Positions 26,143 through 36,044 of a stretch of 64,000 nucleotides of DNA are shown here, piece by piece. Position numbers and translations under genes: made by a program. Source of the stretch: RUG191 sp045642225 (lineage in GTDB: Bacteria; Bacillota; Clostridia; Lachnospirales; Lachnospiraceae). The DNA lies in NCBI GenBank assembly GCA_045642225.1, contig JAZUIN010000016.1:1-64000 (forward strand). Direction: 5' to 3'. Each line of letters opens with the position of its first letter. Position 1 is the stretch's first letter. Under the pieces are notes generated by a model. The model was not told the DNA's origin. It saw only the letters and a list, made by a program, of their open reading frames with translations, and searched no databases.

Positions 26143-26946
26143 TTGGATATGGATATTAAAGTAGTTGTTGCAGCTCATAAAGAATATAAGATGCCTAGTG
26201 ATAGCATGTATTTGCCAGTACAGGTTGGTGCAAGCGGCAAAGAAAGTATAGGTTATCAAAGAGACGATGAGGGTGAGAATATATCCTTCAAAAATGATAC
26301 TTATTGTGAGCTTACAGGAATGTATTGGGCATGGAAGAATTTGAAGGCAGATTATATCGGATTGGTTCATTACAGAAGGTATTTTACTAATAGAACTAAG
26401 GGATATGTTAAACGTTATGGCGAGTATGAAAGCTTGTTAACTTCAGAAGAAGCAAGTGAAATTTTGTCACAAAATGACTGTATTGTTCCTAACAAACGTA
26501 AATACTACATTGAGACTTTGTATTCTCACTACGCACATACCTTGAATGAAAGTCATTTGGATTTGGCAAGGACTATAATTGCTTTAAAGTGCCCAGAGTA
26601 TTTGCCATACGTAGATAAAGCATATAATCAAAAATGGGGTTATATGTTTAATATGTTGATTGCAAGAAGAGATATTTATGATAAATATTGTCAGTGGTTG
26701 TTTGACATTTTAGAAGAAATGGAAGAAAAAATAGACGTTTCAACATTGACTAAATTCGAAAAGAGAGTTTTCGGAAGAGTTAGTGAGATCCTTTTTAATG
26801 TATGGATTTTGTATGAAATGGATATTAACAATCTTAAAATACATGAAGTTAGACATTTGCACATGGAGCCAATAAATTGGATTAGCAAAGGTGGCTCATT
26901 TCTTAAAGCAAAATTTTTTGGTAAGAAATATAACGAAAGCTTTTAG
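26143..26946 (+). CDS. DUF4422 domain protein (probable glycosyltransferase)
   Basis: About 267 residues, matching DUF4422 along its length: DIKVVVAAHKEYKMPSDSMY, LPVQVGASGKESIGYQRDDE, CELTGMYWAWKNLKADYIGL, VHYRRYFTNR, and MFNMLIARRDIYDKYCQWLF. The family occurs in capsular and exopolysaccharide clusters and is thought to transfer sugars. The start is uncertain: TTG 26143 is 7 bases after AGAAGG, while ATG 26149 matches the family's usual N-terminus but is 13 bases away. First of three glycosyltransferase genes in a likely operon. Confidence 0.78.
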   Translation: MDMDIKVVVAAHKEYKMPSDSMYLPVQVGASGKESIGYQRDDEGENISFKNDTYCELTGMYWAWKNLKADYIGLVHYRRYFTNRTKGYVKRYGEYESLLTSEEASEILSQNDCIVPNKRKYYIETLYSHYAHTLNESHLDLARTIIALKCPEYLPYVDKAYNQKWGYMFNMLIARRDIYDKYCQWLFDILEEMEEKIDVSTLTKFEKRVFGRVSEILFNVWILYEMDINNLKIHEVRHLHMEPINWISKGGSFLKAKFFGKKYNESF

Positions 26947-26962
26947 TGGTTGAGGGGGTATT

Positions 26963-27916
26963 ATGAGGATTTCGGTTATAACTGCTTTTTACAAGGGCAG
27001 TAAATACATGCAAAATTATTTGAGACGAATGATTAACAATCTCAAGTATCTTAGTGAAATGGATGAAGTTGAAGTGATAATTGTAAATGATAGCCCAGAT
27101 GAGCCATTTACAATAGACGATATAAGTTGTAATCTTCAAGGCTTGAATTCAGATTTTGAAATAAATACAAGCGATAATGCTCTAACAGTAGAGCATTTTA
27201 GAAGTAAGATGATTTTTGAAATTTTTACAAATCCACAAAATCTTGGTATTCATCAGACAAGGGTGAATGGACTTAAGCATGCTAGTGGTGAGTATGTTAT
27301 GTTTCTAGATCAAGATGATTTGATAAGCAAAAAGGCGTTTGCTGCATATATGTCGGCTGTAAATCATGTTGATGAGGTACTTGTGGCAAATGCATCACTT
27401 GAAAGACCTGATGGTGAGCTGTTGTGGTATAGAAGTGCATTTCACAAAATGAAAATAAGTGATTTTGATACGTATTGTAAGGTTGGTACTCAAATTATTT
27501 CTCCGGGACATTGTGTTATTAAAAAATCAGCAATTCCAGATGAATGGGTAAATTACATTTGTAAGAAGAATGGTGCAGATGACTATTTCTTGTGGCTTTT
27601 ACTGCTCGCTAAAAATGTGGAATTTAATTATTTGGATAAGGTTTTGTATATTCACAAATATACAGGAAATAATTTGTCTGAGGATACTAAGGTCACTGAT
27701 GAAAGTACGTATGATTTTATTGAGTATTTGAAAGAAATACCATATTTCCCAAAGGATAAGATACGTAAACTTAGAAGAATGATTGAATATAAAGCGAAGT
27801 TTAGAGAGGGAGCTTTGCTTCAAAAGGGAATGGAAACTGCGAAGAATTCAGATATATTTATTGAAAATGTAGAATATAAATTGATAACTAGAACACCTTA
27901 TGGTTTTAACAGGTAG
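26963..27916 (+). CDS. family 2 glycosyltransferase
   Basis: 317 residues. RISVITAFYKGSKYMQNYLR, DEVEVIIVNDSPDEPF, FTNPQNLGIHQTRVNGLKHA, YVMFLDQDDLISKKAF: a GT-A fold with DQDD metal motif. The C-terminal third is helical and basic. Start behind GAGGGGG at good distance; 16 bases from the previous gene and 11 from the next. Probably makes a surface polysaccharide together with its neighbours. Confidence 0.82.
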   Translation: MRISVITAFYKGSKYMQNYLRRMINNLKYLSEMDEVEVIIVNDSPDEPFTIDDISCNLQGLNSDFEINTSDNALTVEHFRSKMIFEIFTNPQNLGIHQTRVNGLKHASGEYVMFLDQDDLISKKAFAAYMSAVNHVDEVLVANASLERPDGELLWYRSAFHKMKISDFDTYCKVGTQIISPGHCVIKKSAIPDEWVNYICKKNGADDYFLWLLLLAKNVEFNYLDKVLYIHKYTGNNLSEDTKVTDESTYDFIEYLKEIPYFPKDKIRKLRRMIEYKAKFREGALLQKGMETAKNSDIFIENVEYKLITRTPYGFNR

Positions 27917-27927
27917 AGGAAGGTATT

Positions 27928-28866
27928 ATGAAAACAGCAATTTTATTAGCAACATATAACGGTGAGAAATATATTAAGGAAATGTTAGATTCGCTTAACA
28001 GACAGACGTATCAAGATTTTACGTGTTATATTCATGATGATGATTCTCAGGATGAAACGATGAATGTTGTGAATGAGTGGATTGAAAAACATGAACTTAA
28101 AGATAAATACATAGTTTTAGAGTATGAGAAAACAGGAAGTGCTAAGGATAATTTCTTTAGCATGTTAAGAGAAGTAGAAGCGGATTATTACTTGTTTGCG
28201 GACCAAGATGATGTCTGGCTAGACAATAAGGTTGAGAAGCAAGTCAATACTATGTTGAAAAAAGAGAACGGAACTAACATTCCAACTGTTGTATATTCTG
28301 ATATGTATGTTACGGACGAATTGCTGAATGTACTATCTGATTCGATGATTAGCTTTATTGGGCGAGACATTAATAGGAATAAGTTGAGTCATGTTCTTAT
28401 CGATAATCCAGCAGCAGGATGTACAATGATTATTAATAGACCGCTTAGAGATAAAGCGTTGTGCTTTAAGAATTCGGGTGAAATCTTGATGCACGATCAG
28501 TGGTTGTTATGTGTAGGAACAGCGTTAGGTTATGTAGAGGTTATTGATGAACCGTTAGTTTATTATAGGCAACATGGCTTTAACGAAATGGGGGCCGAAA
28601 CTGAAAGCAGGAAGGATAAGGTCTTGAGAAATGTTAAGGCTGTTGCGTCTGGAAAATTTGCGAAAGAGAAAAGAGATTTTCATCAAAGCGAAAAAAATCT
28701 TGCAAAACAGCTTCTTTATGTGGAAGGCATGCCTAATAATACTAGGAAGTTTTTGATGGAATTAATTAGTATAGATCACAAAAGTAAAGCTCAGCGAATG
28801 GCCTTTTATCGTAAGCATGATTTAGAGCGTAAAGAACATTCCGTCTGGATGCGACTTTGGGTTTGA
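27928..28866 (+). CDS. family 2 glycosyltransferase (rhamnosyltransferase-like)
   Basis: 312 residues. KTAILLATYNGEKYIKEMLD, DDDSQDETMNVVNEW, DYYLFADQDDVWLDNKVEKQ, then LIDNPAAGCTMIINRPLRDK and MHDQWLLCVG, the pattern of rhamnan/O-antigen-type GT2 enzymes. Sugar specificity is only a suggestion. Last of the three-gene glycosyltransferase run; the valS promoter begins inside its final codons. Confidence 0.8.
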   Translation: MKTAILLATYNGEKYIKEMLDSLNRQTYQDFTCYIHDDDSQDETMNVVNEWIEKHELKDKYIVLEYEKTGSAKDNFFSMLREVEADYYLFADQDDVWLDNKVEKQVNTMLKKENGTNIPTVVYSDMYVTDELLNVLSDSMISFIGRDINRNKLSHVLIDNPAAGCTMIINRPLRDKALCFKNSGEILMHDQWLLCVGTALGYVEVIDEPLVYYRQHGFNEMGAETESRKDKVLRNVKAVASGKFAKEKRDFHQSEKNLAKQLLYVEGMPNNTRKFLMELISIDHKSKAQRMAFYRKHDLERKEHSVWMRLWV

Positions 28867-28890
28867 TAATGGCGTTAAATGTGATAAAAT
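28863..28890 (+). promoter_or_regulatory. promoter of valS
   Basis: TTGATA (28863-28868), 16-base spacer, TAAAAT (28885-28890). Only ~40 bases separate it from the ATG, so there is no room for a T-box leader. Confidence 0.5.
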
Positions 28891-28932
28891 AGTTAATTGG
28901 ATAAATGAAATTTAAAAAGTGAGGATTGGATA

Positions 28933-31584
28933 ATGGCTAAGGAACTAGCTAAAACATATGACCCAAAAGGGCTTGAAGACAGATTATATAAGAAGTGGGA
29001 GGAAAGTGGATATTTTCACGCTGAGGTAGATAGAAGTAAAAAGCCTTTTACAATTGTAATGCCTCCACCTAATATTACAGGTCAATTGCATATGGGACAT
29101 GCACTTGATAATACAATGCAAGACATTTTAATTCGCTATAAGAAGTTACAAGGTTACAACACTTTATGGCAACCAGGTACAGACCATGCTGCGATAGCAA
29201 CAGAGGTTAAAGTTATTGAGCATCTTAAAGCTCAAGGTATAGATAAGGATGAGTTGGGCCGCGAAGGTTTTCTTGAGAAATGTTGGGACTGGAAAGAAGA
29301 CTATGGTAATAGAATTACAACTCAATTAAGAAAGATTGGTTCTGCAGCAGATTGGGATAGAGAACGTTTTACAATGGACGAAGGATGTTCTAAAGCTGTT
29401 GAAGAAGTATTTATTAAGTTATTCGAAGAAGGCTACATTTACAAAGGCAACAGAATTATTAACTGGTGTCCTGTATGTCAGACTTCTATTTCTGATGCAG
29501 AGGTTGAGCATGAAGAGCAGGCTGGACATTTCTGGCATATGAAATACGAAATAGTAGGTGAGCCAGGTAGATTTGTTGAGTATGCTACTACTAGACCTGA
29601 GACAATGCTAGGTGATACTGCTGTAGCAGTTCATCCAGATGATGAGAGATATCAAGATATTATCGGCAAGATGGTAAAACTTCCATTTGTTAACCGTGAG
29701 ATACCAGTAGTTGCAGATGAATACGTTGATATGGAGTTTGGTACAGGTGTTGTTAAGATTACTCCTGCTCATGACCCTAACGATTTCGAAGTTGGTAAGA
29801 GACATAATTTAGAGGTTATTAATGTCTTAAATGATGATGCTACAATTAATGCTAATGGTGGCGAGTTCGAAGGACTTGATCGATATGAAGCTCGTAAGAT
29901 TATCGTAAAGAAGATGGACGAAATGGGTCTTCTTGTACGTATAGAAGATCATTCTCATAACGTTGGTACACATGATAGATGTAAGACAACAGTTGAGCCT
30001 ATGGTTAAACCACAATGGTTTGTTGCTATGCAGGAATTAGCTAAACCAGCTATTGAGGCTATCGAGAAGGAAGAACTTAAATTTGTTCCTAAGAATTACG
30101 ATAAGACATATTTACATTGGTTAGACAATATCAGAGATTGGTGTATCTCTAGACAATTATGGTGGGGACATAGAATTCCTGCTTATTATTGTGAAGATTG
30201 TGGTGAGATGGTAGTTGCAAGAGAAGCAGATAAGCCATGTAAATGTCCAAAATGTGGTGGCAAAATGAAGCAAGATGAAGATACATTAGATACATGGTTC
30301 TCATCTGCATTATGGCCATTCTCAACATTGGGTTGGCCAGAGAAGACAGAAGAAATGGATTATTTCTATCCAACAAATGTGTTGGTAACAGGATATGATA
30401 TTATTTTCTTCTGGGTAATTAGAATGGTATTTTCTGGTTATGCTCATACAGGAAAGTCACCATTTGATACAGTATTAATTCATGGTCTTGTAAGAGATTC
30501 ACAAGGTCGTAAGATGTCTAAATCTCTTGGAAATGGTATTGATCCGTTAGAGATTATTGATAAATATGGTGCTGATGCGTTAAGACTTACACTTATGACA
30601 GGTAACGCGCCAGGAAATGATATGCGTTTCTATGATGAAAGAGTAGAAAAGTCTAGTAACTTTGCTAACAAGATTTGGAATGCGTCAAGATTCATAATGA
30701 TGAATATGGAAGGTGTTGAAGTATCTAAGCCATCAGAAGATGAGTTGCAGGTTGAAGATAAATGGATTCTTTCTGCACTAAACACTTTAGCAAAAGACGT
30801 TACAACTAATATGGATAAGTATGAATTGGGTATTGCGGTATCTAAGGTATACGATTTCATATGGGATGAATTCTGTGATTGGTATATTGAGATTGTTAAA
30901 CCTCGTATGTATGCAAGAGATGAAGATGCACTATCAGCTAATGCGGCACTTTGGACTTTACAAGAGGTATTGTCACAAGCGTTGATTTTACTTCATCCAT
31001 TTATGCCATTCATTACTGAAGAAATTTACTGCACACTACTCCCTGAGGAGGAGTCTATTATGCTTGCTGCATGGCCTGAATATAGTGAGGGTAGAAACTA
31101 TGTAGCTGCAGAAGAAGCAATAATTAGAGTGAAAGACTTAGTTAAGTCTATTAGAAATATGAGATCGGAAATGGATGTTCCACCTTCTCGTAAAGCAAAG
31201 CTAGTAATTACAACAGATAATGATAAAGTGGCTACAATATATGAAGACGTTGTTTCAGTTTATTCTGGACTAGCATATGCTTCAGAGGTTTTAGTTCAAA
31301 AGGATAAAGAAGGTGTTGGGGAAGATGCTGTATCTGTAGTTATACCTGATGCAACATGTTATATTCCATTAGAAGATTTAGTTGATTTCGAGAAAGAAAA
31401 AGAAAGACTCGAGAAGGAAAAGGCTAAGCTTGAGAAAGAACTAGCGAGAAGTCGCGGAATGCTTTCTAATGAGAAGTTTATAAGTAAGGCGCCTGAAGCA
31501 AAGGTTCAAGAAGAAAAGGCTAAGCTTGAAAAGTATGAACAGATGATGAAAGAAGTAGAAGCTAGATTAGCATCTATGAAATAG
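28933..31584 (+). CDS. valS: valine--tRNA ligase
   Basis: 883 residues, class I aminoacyl-tRNA synthetase that charges tRNA-Val. HIGH-type motif PPPNITGQLHMGHAL (~43-57), the CP1 editing domain (TTRPETMLGDTAVAVHPDD), zinc-binding CPVC and CEDCG/CKCPKCGGKM, KMSKS in GRKMSKSLGNGIDPLE (~525), anticodon-binding domain with EEFCDWYIEIVKPR-like segment, and a C-terminal Val-RS coiled-coil arm (EKEKERLEKEKAKLEKELAR). Start ATG behind TGAGGA. Complete and ordinary. Confidence 0.96.
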   Translation: MAKELAKTYDPKGLEDRLYKKWEESGYFHAEVDRSKKPFTIVMPPPNITGQLHMGHALDNTMQDILIRYKKLQGYNTLWQPGTDHAAIATEVKVIEHLKAQGIDKDELGREGFLEKCWDWKEDYGNRITTQLRKIGSAADWDRERFTMDEGCSKAVEEVFIKLFEEGYIYKGNRIINWCPVCQTSISDAEVEHEEQAGHFWHMKYEIVGEPGRFVEYATTRPETMLGDTAVAVHPDDERYQDIIGKMVKLPFVNREIPVVADEYVDMEFGTGVVKITPAHDPNDFEVGKRHNLEVINVLNDDATINANGGEFEGLDRYEARKIIVKKMDEMGLLVRIEDHSHNVGTHDRCKTTVEPMVKPQWFVAMQELAKPAIEAIEKEELKFVPKNYDKTYLHWLDNIRDWCISRQLWWGHRIPAYYCEDCGEMVVAREADKPCKCPKCGGKMKQDEDTLDTWFSSALWPFSTLGWPEKTEEMDYFYPTNVLVTGYDIIFFWVIRMVFSGYAHTGKSPFDTVLIHGLVRDSQGRKMSKSLGNGIDPLEIIDKYGADALRLTLMTGNAPGNDMRFYDERVEKSSNFANKIWNASRFIMMNMEGVEVSKPSEDELQVEDKWILSALNTLAKDVTTNMDKYELGIAVSKVYDFIWDEFCDWYIEIVKPRMYARDEDALSANAALWTLQEVLSQALILLHPFMPFITEEIYCTLLPEEESIMLAAWPEYSEGRNYVAAEEAIIRVKDLVKSIRNMRSEMDVPPSRKAKLVITTDNDKVATIYEDVVSVYSGLAYASEVLVQKDKEGVGEDAVSVVIPDATCYIPLEDLVDFEKEKERLEKEKAKLEKELARSRGMLSNEKFISKAPEAKVQEEKAKLEKYEQMMKEVEARLASMK

Positions 31585-31612
31585 AAGCGAGATAAGCATT
31601 TAGGTGGATGAT

Positions 31613-32275
31613 ATGGCAAATGTTGATGTGAATACAATTTTATCTAAAGTTGACCATACTCTTTTGGGAGTAGATGCTACTTGGAATGATATTAAGAATA
31701 TTATTGATGATGGTATTAAGTATAAGACTGCATCAGTGTGTATTCCAGCAAGCTTTGTGAAGCAGGCAAAGGAATATGCAAAGGATAAGGTTAGTATTTG
31801 CACTGTTATTGGATTCCCGAATGGATATTCTACGACTAAGACAAAATGCTTTGAGGCAGAAGATGCTGTGGAAAATGGTGCTGATGAAATTGACATGGTT
31901 ATAAATGTTGGTTGGGTCAAGGAAAGTAGGTACGAAGATGTTCTTGACGAAATTAATAAAGTAAAAGAATCATGTAATGGTAAGCTGCTTAAAGTGATTA
32001 TAGAAACTTGTCTTTTAGACAATGAAGAAATTGTTAGAATGTGTCAGGTTATTAATAAATCTAAAGCAGATTTTATAAAGACATCAACGGGATTTTCTAA
32101 ATCAGGAGCGACCTTTGAGGCTGTAGAATTAATGGCTAATAATATGAAAAATGGCAAGGCTATTAAAGCTGCAGGGGGGATATCGTCTTTGGAAGACGCA
32201 AATAAGTTTATTGAACTTGGTGCTAGTAGACTTGGCACTTCACGAATTGTTAAAATAGTTAAAGAAAATAATTAA
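31613..32275 (+). CDS. deoC: deoxyribose-phosphate aldolase
   Basis: 220 residues. Cleaves deoxyribose-5-phosphate to glyceraldehyde-3-phosphate and acetaldehyde in nucleoside salvage. DHTLLGVDATWNDIKN, SVCIPASFVKQAKEYA, VCTVIGFPNGY-like ICTVIGFPNGYSTTKTK, GADEIDMVINVGWVKE, LLKVIIETCLLDNEEI, and the Schiff-base Lys in FIKTSTGFSKSGAT, then KAAGGISSLEDA. ATG at 31613 is chosen because AGGTGG lies 5 bases upstream. An earlier in-frame GTG at 31604 falls within that ribosome binding site. cdd follows, a sensible partner. Confidence 0.92.
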   Translation: MANVDVNTILSKVDHTLLGVDATWNDIKNIIDDGIKYKTASVCIPASFVKQAKEYAKDKVSICTVIGFPNGYSTTKTKCFEAEDAVENGADEIDMVINVGWVKESRYEDVLDEINKVKESCNGKLLKVIIETCLLDNEEIVRMCQVINKSKADFIKTSTGFSKSGATFEAVELMANNMKNGKAIKAAGGISSLEDANKFIELGASRLGTSRIVKIVKENN

Positions 32276-32298
32276 ATTATTTTATGGGGGTTTTTATA

Positions 32299-32721
32299 AT
32301 GAGTGATATGTTGTTTGATGGAATCGAAATTACAGATGAGTTGCTATTAGAGCTTGCGAAGGAAGCTATGGTAAGAGCGTACGCACCTTATTCTAATTGT
32401 ATGGTTGGAGCTGCAATTCTTACAAAGGAAGATAAGGTTTTTCTAGGATGTAATGTGGAAAATGCAGCTTATGGATCTTCAATGTGTGCGGAAAGAGTAG
32501 CAATCTACAAGGCTGTATCAGAAGGTTATAAGGATTTCAAAGCGATAGCTGTTGTTGGAGTGAAAAATGGTGATGTTGGAGAACCATTTTATCCTTGTGG
32601 AGCGTGTAGACAAGTGATGAGTGAGTTCTGTGATGGCGATTTTAAAATTGTTGTAGAAGAAGGCTTTGATGTGAAGAGTTACACATTAGATGAGTTGATG
32701 CCATATACATTTACTTTATAG
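32299..32721 (+). CDS. cdd: cytidine deaminase
   Basis: 140 residues, homotetrameric zinc cytidine/deoxycytidine deaminase. YAPYSNCMVGAAILTKEDKV, GCNVENAAYGSSMCAERVAI with zinc ligand Cys and catalytic Glu, and the second zinc site PCGACRQVMSEF. ATG at 32299 is preferred: GGGGG (32286-32290) is 8 bases before it, whereas the ATG at 32284 overlaps that site. Adjacent to deoC, consistent with pyrimidine deoxynucleoside salvage. Confidence 0.92.
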   Translation: MSDMLFDGIEITDELLLELAKEAMVRAYAPYSNCMVGAAILTKEDKVFLGCNVENAAYGSSMCAERVAIYKAVSEGYKDFKAIAVVGVKNGDVGEPFYPCGACRQVMSEFCDGDFKIVVEEGFDVKSYTLDELMPYTFTL

Positions 32722-32733
32722 AAAGGGATTGAA

Positions 32734-32874
32734 ATGATAGATTTTGAAGAAGAATTAAAGCAATATTCGCCTAGTATGGAAGTTGAAGAAGCGGAAGACG
32801 CTATTCATAATATTGATTTGACGGATATGACAGACATTTTGAGAGAAATGGTCGAAAAGAGCGAGGGAAGATAG
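32734..32874 (+). CDS. small acidic protein upstream of the zinc-ribbon TPR gene
   Basis: 46 codons, MIDFEEELKQYSPSMEVEEA then EDAIHNIDLTDMTDILREM, ending EKSEGR. AAAGGGA lies 7 bases before the ATG, and the stop is 3 bases before the ATG of the next gene, so translation looks coupled. Strongly acidic, with no recognised family. Good ribosome binding site, tight spacing and protein-like codon use support it as a real gene. Confidence 0.6.
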   Translation: MIDFEEELKQYSPSMEVEEAEDAIHNIDLTDMTDILREMVEKSEGR

Positions 32875-32877
32875 AAT

Positions 32878-34383
32878 ATGAATTGTTATAGATGTGGCTC
32901 TATAGTGGATGGACAAGATGTATGTCCAGTGTGCCAGGCAAATATTCATGTATATCGTAAGATTATTGCAACAGCAAATGCGCATTATAATGATGGACTT
33001 ATTAAAGCTGAGGTGCGAGATTTGTCCGGAACAATAAAGAGCCTTAAAATGTGCTTGAAATACAATAAATATCATACTGATGCTAGAAATCTTCTTGGTT
33101 TGGTTTATTTCGAAGTGGGTGAAATGGTGCTTGCTTTGGCGGAATGGGTTGTTAGTAAGAATTTGCAGCCTGATAATAATATAGTAGATAAGTATCTGGG
33201 TGAAATTCAGAATACTCAAGGAATGCTTGAGACAATGAATACTACTATTAAGAAATATAATCAAGCTATAGAATATTGTCGTCAAGGAAATAGAGATTTG
33301 GCAAGAATTCAGCTTAGAAGAGTAATCGGACAGAATCCAAAGATGGTTTCTGCGCATCAACTCTTGGCGTTACTTTGTATTCAGGATAATGAATATGAAG
33401 AGGCGAGAAAGTCGCTTCTTGCAGCCAACAAGATTGATGCTAGAAATATTACTACTCTTCGTTATATGCTAGAGGTTAAAGCGGGACTCAAAGAAAAAGA
33501 GTCAGAGAAGAAGAAAAAGAAGCGTCAAGATGATGTGATTTCATTTACTGATGGTAATGAAACGATAATGATGCCTAATACAAATTCTTTTCAGAATTGG
33601 TTCGATAGTTCAAAAAGTAGTATCATTAATATATTGATTGGACTTGGAATAGGTCTTTTGATTTGTTTTGTATTGGTTGTGCCTACTGTTAAGCAAAATG
33701 CGAATAGCGATGCAGCTTCAGCACTAGTAGATGCAAATGAAGAGGTTGCTGGAACGACGTCTTCTATAGAAAATCTTAAGAAACAAGTGTCAAGTCTACA
33801 ACAAGAGCTTGCAATGTATCAAGGTAAAGGTGATACTGTTACTTCTTACGAGAAACTAATAGAAGCGTATAATGCGTATAAATCTAACGACATAAATAAA
33901 GCATCTGAAGCGATTGATGTTGTGAATGTAAGCTTGCTTGGTGATACAGGTAAGATGATGTATGAAGAAGTTTCTAAAGTTACAAACGAGAAGAAGCTTA
34001 AAGAAGCATATAAAAATGGTGTGAATTCATTCAATAGTAAGAAATATGATGAGGCAATAAGTAATCTAGCAATTGTTTTATTTATTGATCCGACATATCA
34101 CAATAGTGATGCATTGTACTATATGGCAGAGTCATATGCTGCTAAGAATGATATTGAAAATGCTAAGAATTATTATACTCAGCTATTACAGAATGCGCCT
34201 AATTCAAGATATGCTAAGAAAGCAAAGGATTATTTGACATTAGCGGGGGTTGATGTTAATGCAATTCAACCTAATGTAAATATGAATCCAGCAGGTGGAA
34301 ATGTAAAGCAATCAGGTGGGAACGTGAATAATGCACCTGAAAATATAAATAATGAGGGTTTTGAGCCGAACGTAGAAGTATAA
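32878..34383 (+). CDS. zinc-ribbon, TPR and coiled-coil membrane protein
   Basis: 501 residues. N-terminal zinc ribbon (MNCYRCGSIVDGQDVCPVC), cytoplasmic TPR repeats (~20-200; SLKMCLKYNKYHTDARNLLG, LARIQLRRVIGQNPKMVSAH), a basic stretch EKKKKKRQDD, one TM helix (~250-272), a short coiled coil (IENLKKQVSSLQQELAMYQ), further TPRs outside (~320-440) and an Asn/Gly/Pro-rich tail. TPRs on both sides of the membrane suggest a scaffold. Function unknown. Coupled to the small acidic protein before it; a chemoreceptor gene follows within 20 bases. Confidence 0.7.
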   Translation: MNCYRCGSIVDGQDVCPVCQANIHVYRKIIATANAHYNDGLIKAEVRDLSGTIKSLKMCLKYNKYHTDARNLLGLVYFEVGEMVLALAEWVVSKNLQPDNNIVDKYLGEIQNTQGMLETMNTTIKKYNQAIEYCRQGNRDLARIQLRRVIGQNPKMVSAHQLLALLCIQDNEYEEARKSLLAANKIDARNITTLRYMLEVKAGLKEKESEKKKKKRQDDVISFTDGNETIMMPNTNSFQNWFDSSKSSIINILIGLGIGLLICFVLVVPTVKQNANSDAASALVDANEEVAGTTSSIENLKKQVSSLQQELAMYQGKGDTVTSYEKLIEAYNAYKSNDINKASEAIDVVNVSLLGDTGKMMYEEVSKVTNEKKLKEAYKNGVNSFNSKKYDEAISNLAIVLFIDPTYHNSDALYYMAESYAAKNDIENAKNYYTQLLQNAPNSRYAKKAKDYLTLAGVDVNAIQPNVNMNPAGGNVKQSGGNVNNAPENINNEGFEPNVEV

Positions 34384-34403
34384 ATGTGAGGGGGATTAAT
34401 AAG

Positions 34404-35972
34404 GTGAGTGAAGAGAAGTCAGATTACACTGAAATGAATGATGAGTTAAGATTTAACCAGAAGAAAAGACAACAAATTATTGATAAGAATGGTAAAATTT
34501 TTATCATTACACTGTTAGTTGACATTATAATGGTTGCTATAAATCTTTTTTACGCTAAGGATGCAATCATCATTTATGTGCCGGTTATTGGTGGAGTTAT
34601 AGCATTGATTGTAGCAACTTTGATTTTTTTGAAGAAGAGAAAAGATATATGGTGTTGCTACTTGGAATTGTATGTTTTACTTTTTGTTTATATTGTTGGT
34701 TATTGGTTTACTGATAATCCTAAAGCGTACGTAATAATGTATCCTATTATGTTAGTAGTTGTATTGATTGGTGATGCGGTACTTGGTATTAGAGGTGTTA
34801 TTGCTTGTGTAGGTGTTAACTTGATATGGACAATAGTACATATAATAAGATGTGGTTTTGTTGATATAGATACTATAGTATTGAATTTTGTTATGTGCGT
34901 TGCTTCTTGTGTAATTGCGGCGGTTACTATTAGAACTGCAGACAAGAACAATGTAGAAAATCTTAGTATGGTTTCTGAAGCTGTTGAAAAGCAAAAGGAA
35001 ACTAGTGATAAAATTATGTTTGCTTCTAACGATATTTCAATTCAATTAGAAGATGCTAAAGGATTGGTTAAGTCGTTGTCTGATTCTATTCACCATAACA
35101 ATGATTCAGTTTCGGATATTTCTTCTAACATGAAAACTACTGTAGGCTCAATTAAACAACAGACTCAAATGACAGAAGCAATCCAGTCTAATATTGATAG
35201 CGCTAATGAAAGAGCTGTTAATATGAATAAGACTAGTGAGGATACACTTAATACTGTTGAAGAAGGTGCAATTCTTATTGAAGAATTAAGAGCTCAAGCT
35301 CAAAGAACTGCTGAAATTAATTTGTCGACAAGAGAAACAACTAACGAACTTAATGATAGAATTAGAGAAGTTGAAGAAATTATTGGAACAATTCTTAACA
35401 TTTCAGATCAAACAAACCTCTTGGCATTAAATGCATCTATAGAGGCAGCGCGTGCAGGAGAAGCGGGTAAAGGTTTTGCAGTTGTTGCAGATGAAATTAG
35501 AAAATTGTCAGAAGAAACTAAGGATTCGACAGAGAAGATAACAGATATTATTTCTAAGCTTACTGTTGATGTTGAGAAGGCCAATGATAATATGCAATTG
35601 TCAGCAGAGTCGGCTGATAAGCAAAATGAAATGATTGCTACTACTGGAGATAATTTTGACGTTATTAAAGAAAAGATTTCAAGCTTATCGAGAGACGTTA
35701 ATGGTATTACTGCAGAAGTTGAAGATATTGTAAATGCTAATAACAGGGTTATGGCATCAATTAATGAAATTCAAAGTGCTAGTAATGATGTTGCTGATAC
35801 TTCTGAGCAAAGTATGGAAGTTGCAAGACAAAGCTTAGAGTATATGGAGAAGATGAATGGAGTTCTTTCATCTATATTTGGAGTGTCATCTGATATCCGT
35901 AAGCTAGTTGATGTTGCAAGTACATCAGAGGATGCGGATGTAATGTCTGTTGGTGCAAATCAATATAGATAA
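34404..35972 (+). CDS. methyl-accepting chemotaxis protein with multi-helix membrane domain
   Basis: 522 residues. About six TM helices in residues ~20-185 with no large external ligand domain, then a cytoplasmic signalling coil. The hairpin tip that binds CheA/CheW is QTNLLALNASIEAARAGEAG followed by GKGFAVVADEIRKLSEET. Possibly senses a membrane-linked or internal cue. GTG at 34404 is preferred: GGGGG ends 9 bases upstream, whereas the GTG at 34386 lies before that site. Similar in plan to the second receptor at 49140, so they may be paralogues. No che genes nearby. Confidence 0.85.
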   Translation: MSEEKSDYTEMNDELRFNQKKRQQIIDKNGKIFIITLLVDIIMVAINLFYAKDAIIIYVPVIGGVIALIVATLIFLKKRKDIWCCYLELYVLLFVYIVGYWFTDNPKAYVIMYPIMLVVVLIGDAVLGIRGVIACVGVNLIWTIVHIIRCGFVDIDTIVLNFVMCVASCVIAAVTIRTADKNNVENLSMVSEAVEKQKETSDKIMFASNDISIQLEDAKGLVKSLSDSIHHNNDSVSDISSNMKTTVGSIKQQTQMTEAIQSNIDSANERAVNMNKTSEDTLNTVEEGAILIEELRAQAQRTAEINLSTRETTNELNDRIREVEEIIGTILNISDQTNLLALNASIEAARAGEAGKGFAVVADEIRKLSEETKDSTEKITDIISKLTVDVEKANDNMQLSAESADKQNEMIATTGDNFDVIKEKISSLSRDVNGITAEVEDIVNANNRVMASINEIQSASNDVADTSEQSMEVARQSLEYMEKMNGVLSSIFGVSSDIRKLVDVASTSEDADVMSVGANQYR

Positions 35973-36009
35973 TAATTATATATGTAACAAGAAAATGTTA
36001 TGGGTAAAA

Positions 36010-36041
36010 GGTGCTAAAATTAAGGCTTTAGCACCTTTTTT
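36010..36041 (+). terminator. rho-independent terminator
   Basis: GGTGCTAAA (36010-36018) pairs with TTTAGCACC (36027-36035), then six T. Confidence 0.85.
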
Positions 36042-36044
36042 CTT

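Noticed and set aside
28867..28932. T-box riboswitch before valS
   Set aside because: Only ~40 bases lie between the promoter and the start; no specifier loop, T-box sequence or terminator pair is present.
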